The notes under the pieces: generated by a model
What the model was told of the DNA's origin: nothing
The model's input: only the letters and a program-made list of their open reading frames with translations
Database searches by the model: none
Origin: Alphaproteobacteria bacterium
Lineage (GTDB): Bacteria; Pseudomonadota; Alphaproteobacteria; Paracaedibacterales; CAIULA01
Direction: 5' to 3'
Length of the DNA: 6,420 nucleotides
Assembly (NCBI GenBank): GCA_019751935.1
Contig: JAIEMR010000130.1
Span: 1 to 6,420, forward strand
Shown here: piece after piece, positions 5,616-6,420 of the stretch
Layout: each line of letters starts with the position of its first letter
Position numbering within the stretch: the stretch's first letter is position 1
Position numbers and translations under genes: made by a program

Positions 5616-6420
5616 TTGCGCATTATCTTTATGGGAAGCCCTCTGTTTTCAGTTGCTGCCCTTACAAAATTGATTGAAGCGGGGCATGAAGTCATTGCAG
5701 TTTATTGCCAACCCCCAAGAGCGAAAGATCGCGGTCATACCGTTCAAAAAGGGGCTGTTCATTTAGCAGCAGAAGCTTTGGTCCTTAAGGCTTACACCCC
5801 TAAATCCTTAAAGAGCGAAGAAGAGCAAGCACTCTTTAAAAGCCATAATGCTGATGTTGCTGTGGTCGCAGCCTATGGGCTTATCCTACCTAAGGCGATT
5901 CTTGAAGCTCCAAAATTAGGCTGCATTAATATTCATGCATCCCTGTTGCCTCGTTGGCGCGGAGCAGCTCCTATCCATAGGGCTATTTTGGAGGGTGATA
6001 AAGAAACAGGCATTACGATTATGCAAATGGATGAAGGCTTAGACACAGGGGATATCCTAAGCATGCAAAGCCTGCCCATTACCCAGGCAACGACCACGCC
6101 TATTTTGCATGATCAACTTTCAGCTTTGGGGGCGGACCTGATTGTTAGCACTCTTGAAAATTTATCTGCAATTAGCCCTACCCCACAACCCACCCAAGGC
6201 GTGACCTATGCCCATAAGCTTGTCAAAAGTGAGGGATATTTAGATTGGAATTTACCTGCCGTTGAATTAAAAAGAAAAATTGCTGCACTAAACCCTTGGC
6301 CTGGGACATGGTTTGAGCATAAAGATATCCCCATCAAAGTTTTAGAAGCTTCTGTTGTGAACGTCACAGGAAAACCCGGAGAGTTTCTACAAACCCCAGA
6401 GCATCCCTGGATAATCTGCT
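5616..6420 (+). CDS. fmt: Methionyl-tRNA formyltransferase (3' end beyond window)
   Basis: Fmt formylates the amino group of initiator Met-tRNA using 10-formyltetrahydrofolate, allowing formyl-Met initiation. The reading frame stays open from 5616 to the window edge, giving 268 complete codons of a protein usually 305-320 residues long, so roughly 40-50 residues are missing. After the start it reads RIIFMGSPLFSV, matching the family N-terminus. The catalytic triad is visible as Asn105 and His107 in INIHASLLPRWRGAAPI (104-120) and Asp143 in MDEGLDTGD (138-146), one less than the E. coli numbers. The C-terminal tRNA-binding domain begins near YAHKLVKSEGYLDW (198-211), followed by ALNPWPGTW (224-232). 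The start is TTG: AAGGA (5602-5606) lies 9 nt upstream, and no in-frame ATG exists before codon 6 (5631), which would delete the first beta strand. TTG may lower expression. The upstream gap holds a palindrome and a motif shared with the ftsZ leader. Confidence 0.94.
   Translation, partial: MRIIFMGSPLFSVAALTKLIEAGHEVIAVYCQPPRAKDRGHTVQKGAVHLAAEALVLKAYTPKSLKSEEEQALFKSHNADVAVVAAYGLILPKAILEAPKLGCINIHASLLPRWRGAAPIHRAILEGDKETGITIMQMDEGLDTGDILSMQSLPITQATTTPILHDQLSALGADLIVSTLENLSAISPTPQPTQGVTYAHKLVKSEGYLDWNLPAVELKRKIAALNPWPGTWFEHKDIPIKVLEASVVNVTGKPGEFLQTPEHPWIIC

Overview
This window is a stretch of housekeeping genes, all on the + strand, from an AT-rich bacterium (about 40% GC by eye). The proteins look alphaproteobacterial. 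FtsZ has a long acidic linker and ends in an IPAFLRR-type tail, tRNA-Val(GAC) has a short 7-nt D-loop, and Fmt carries a QPPR segment. Base composition, a loosened gene order and a palindromic repeat of the kind common in host-associated alphaproteobacteria suggest a Rickettsiales/Holosporales-like lineage. That placement is inference, not proof.

Layout: tRNA-Val(GAC) (38-112); mltG, endolytic murein transglycosylase (155-1195); gmk, guanylate kinase (start preferred at 1198, to 1833); ftsA (1871-3163); an AT-rich 190-nt gap holding a probable ftsZ promoter; ftsZ (start preferred at 3354, to 4871); def, peptide deformylase (4879-5394); a 221-nt gap holding an imperfect palindrome of about 100 bp (5461-5561); and the first 268 codons of fmt, methionyl-tRNA formyltransferase, which begins with TTG at 5616 and runs off the window.

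Functionally there are three groups. MltG trims or terminates nascent glycan strands, and FtsA/FtsZ form the membrane-tethered division ring. Gmk makes GDP, the precursor of the GTP that FtsZ hydrolyses. Def and Fmt form a pair: Fmt formylates initiator Met-tRNA and Def removes the formyl group from new proteins. ftsA is preceded by gmk rather than the usual ftsQ, and ftsZ is followed directly by def rather than lpxC, so the classical dcw cluster is reduced here to the ftsA-ftsZ core.

No clearly new multi-gene system is visible. The most interesting non-coding signals are a two-block sequence (GATAGTTT, 5 or 7 nt, ACTCACTTAA) shared by the leaders of ftsZ and fmt, the palindrome before fmt, and a tRNA-Val with a mismatched acceptor stem and a -10-like box only 7 nt upstream. 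The best protein-level observation is a thrice-repeated N-x-D-F-x-x-A motif in the FtsZ linker.
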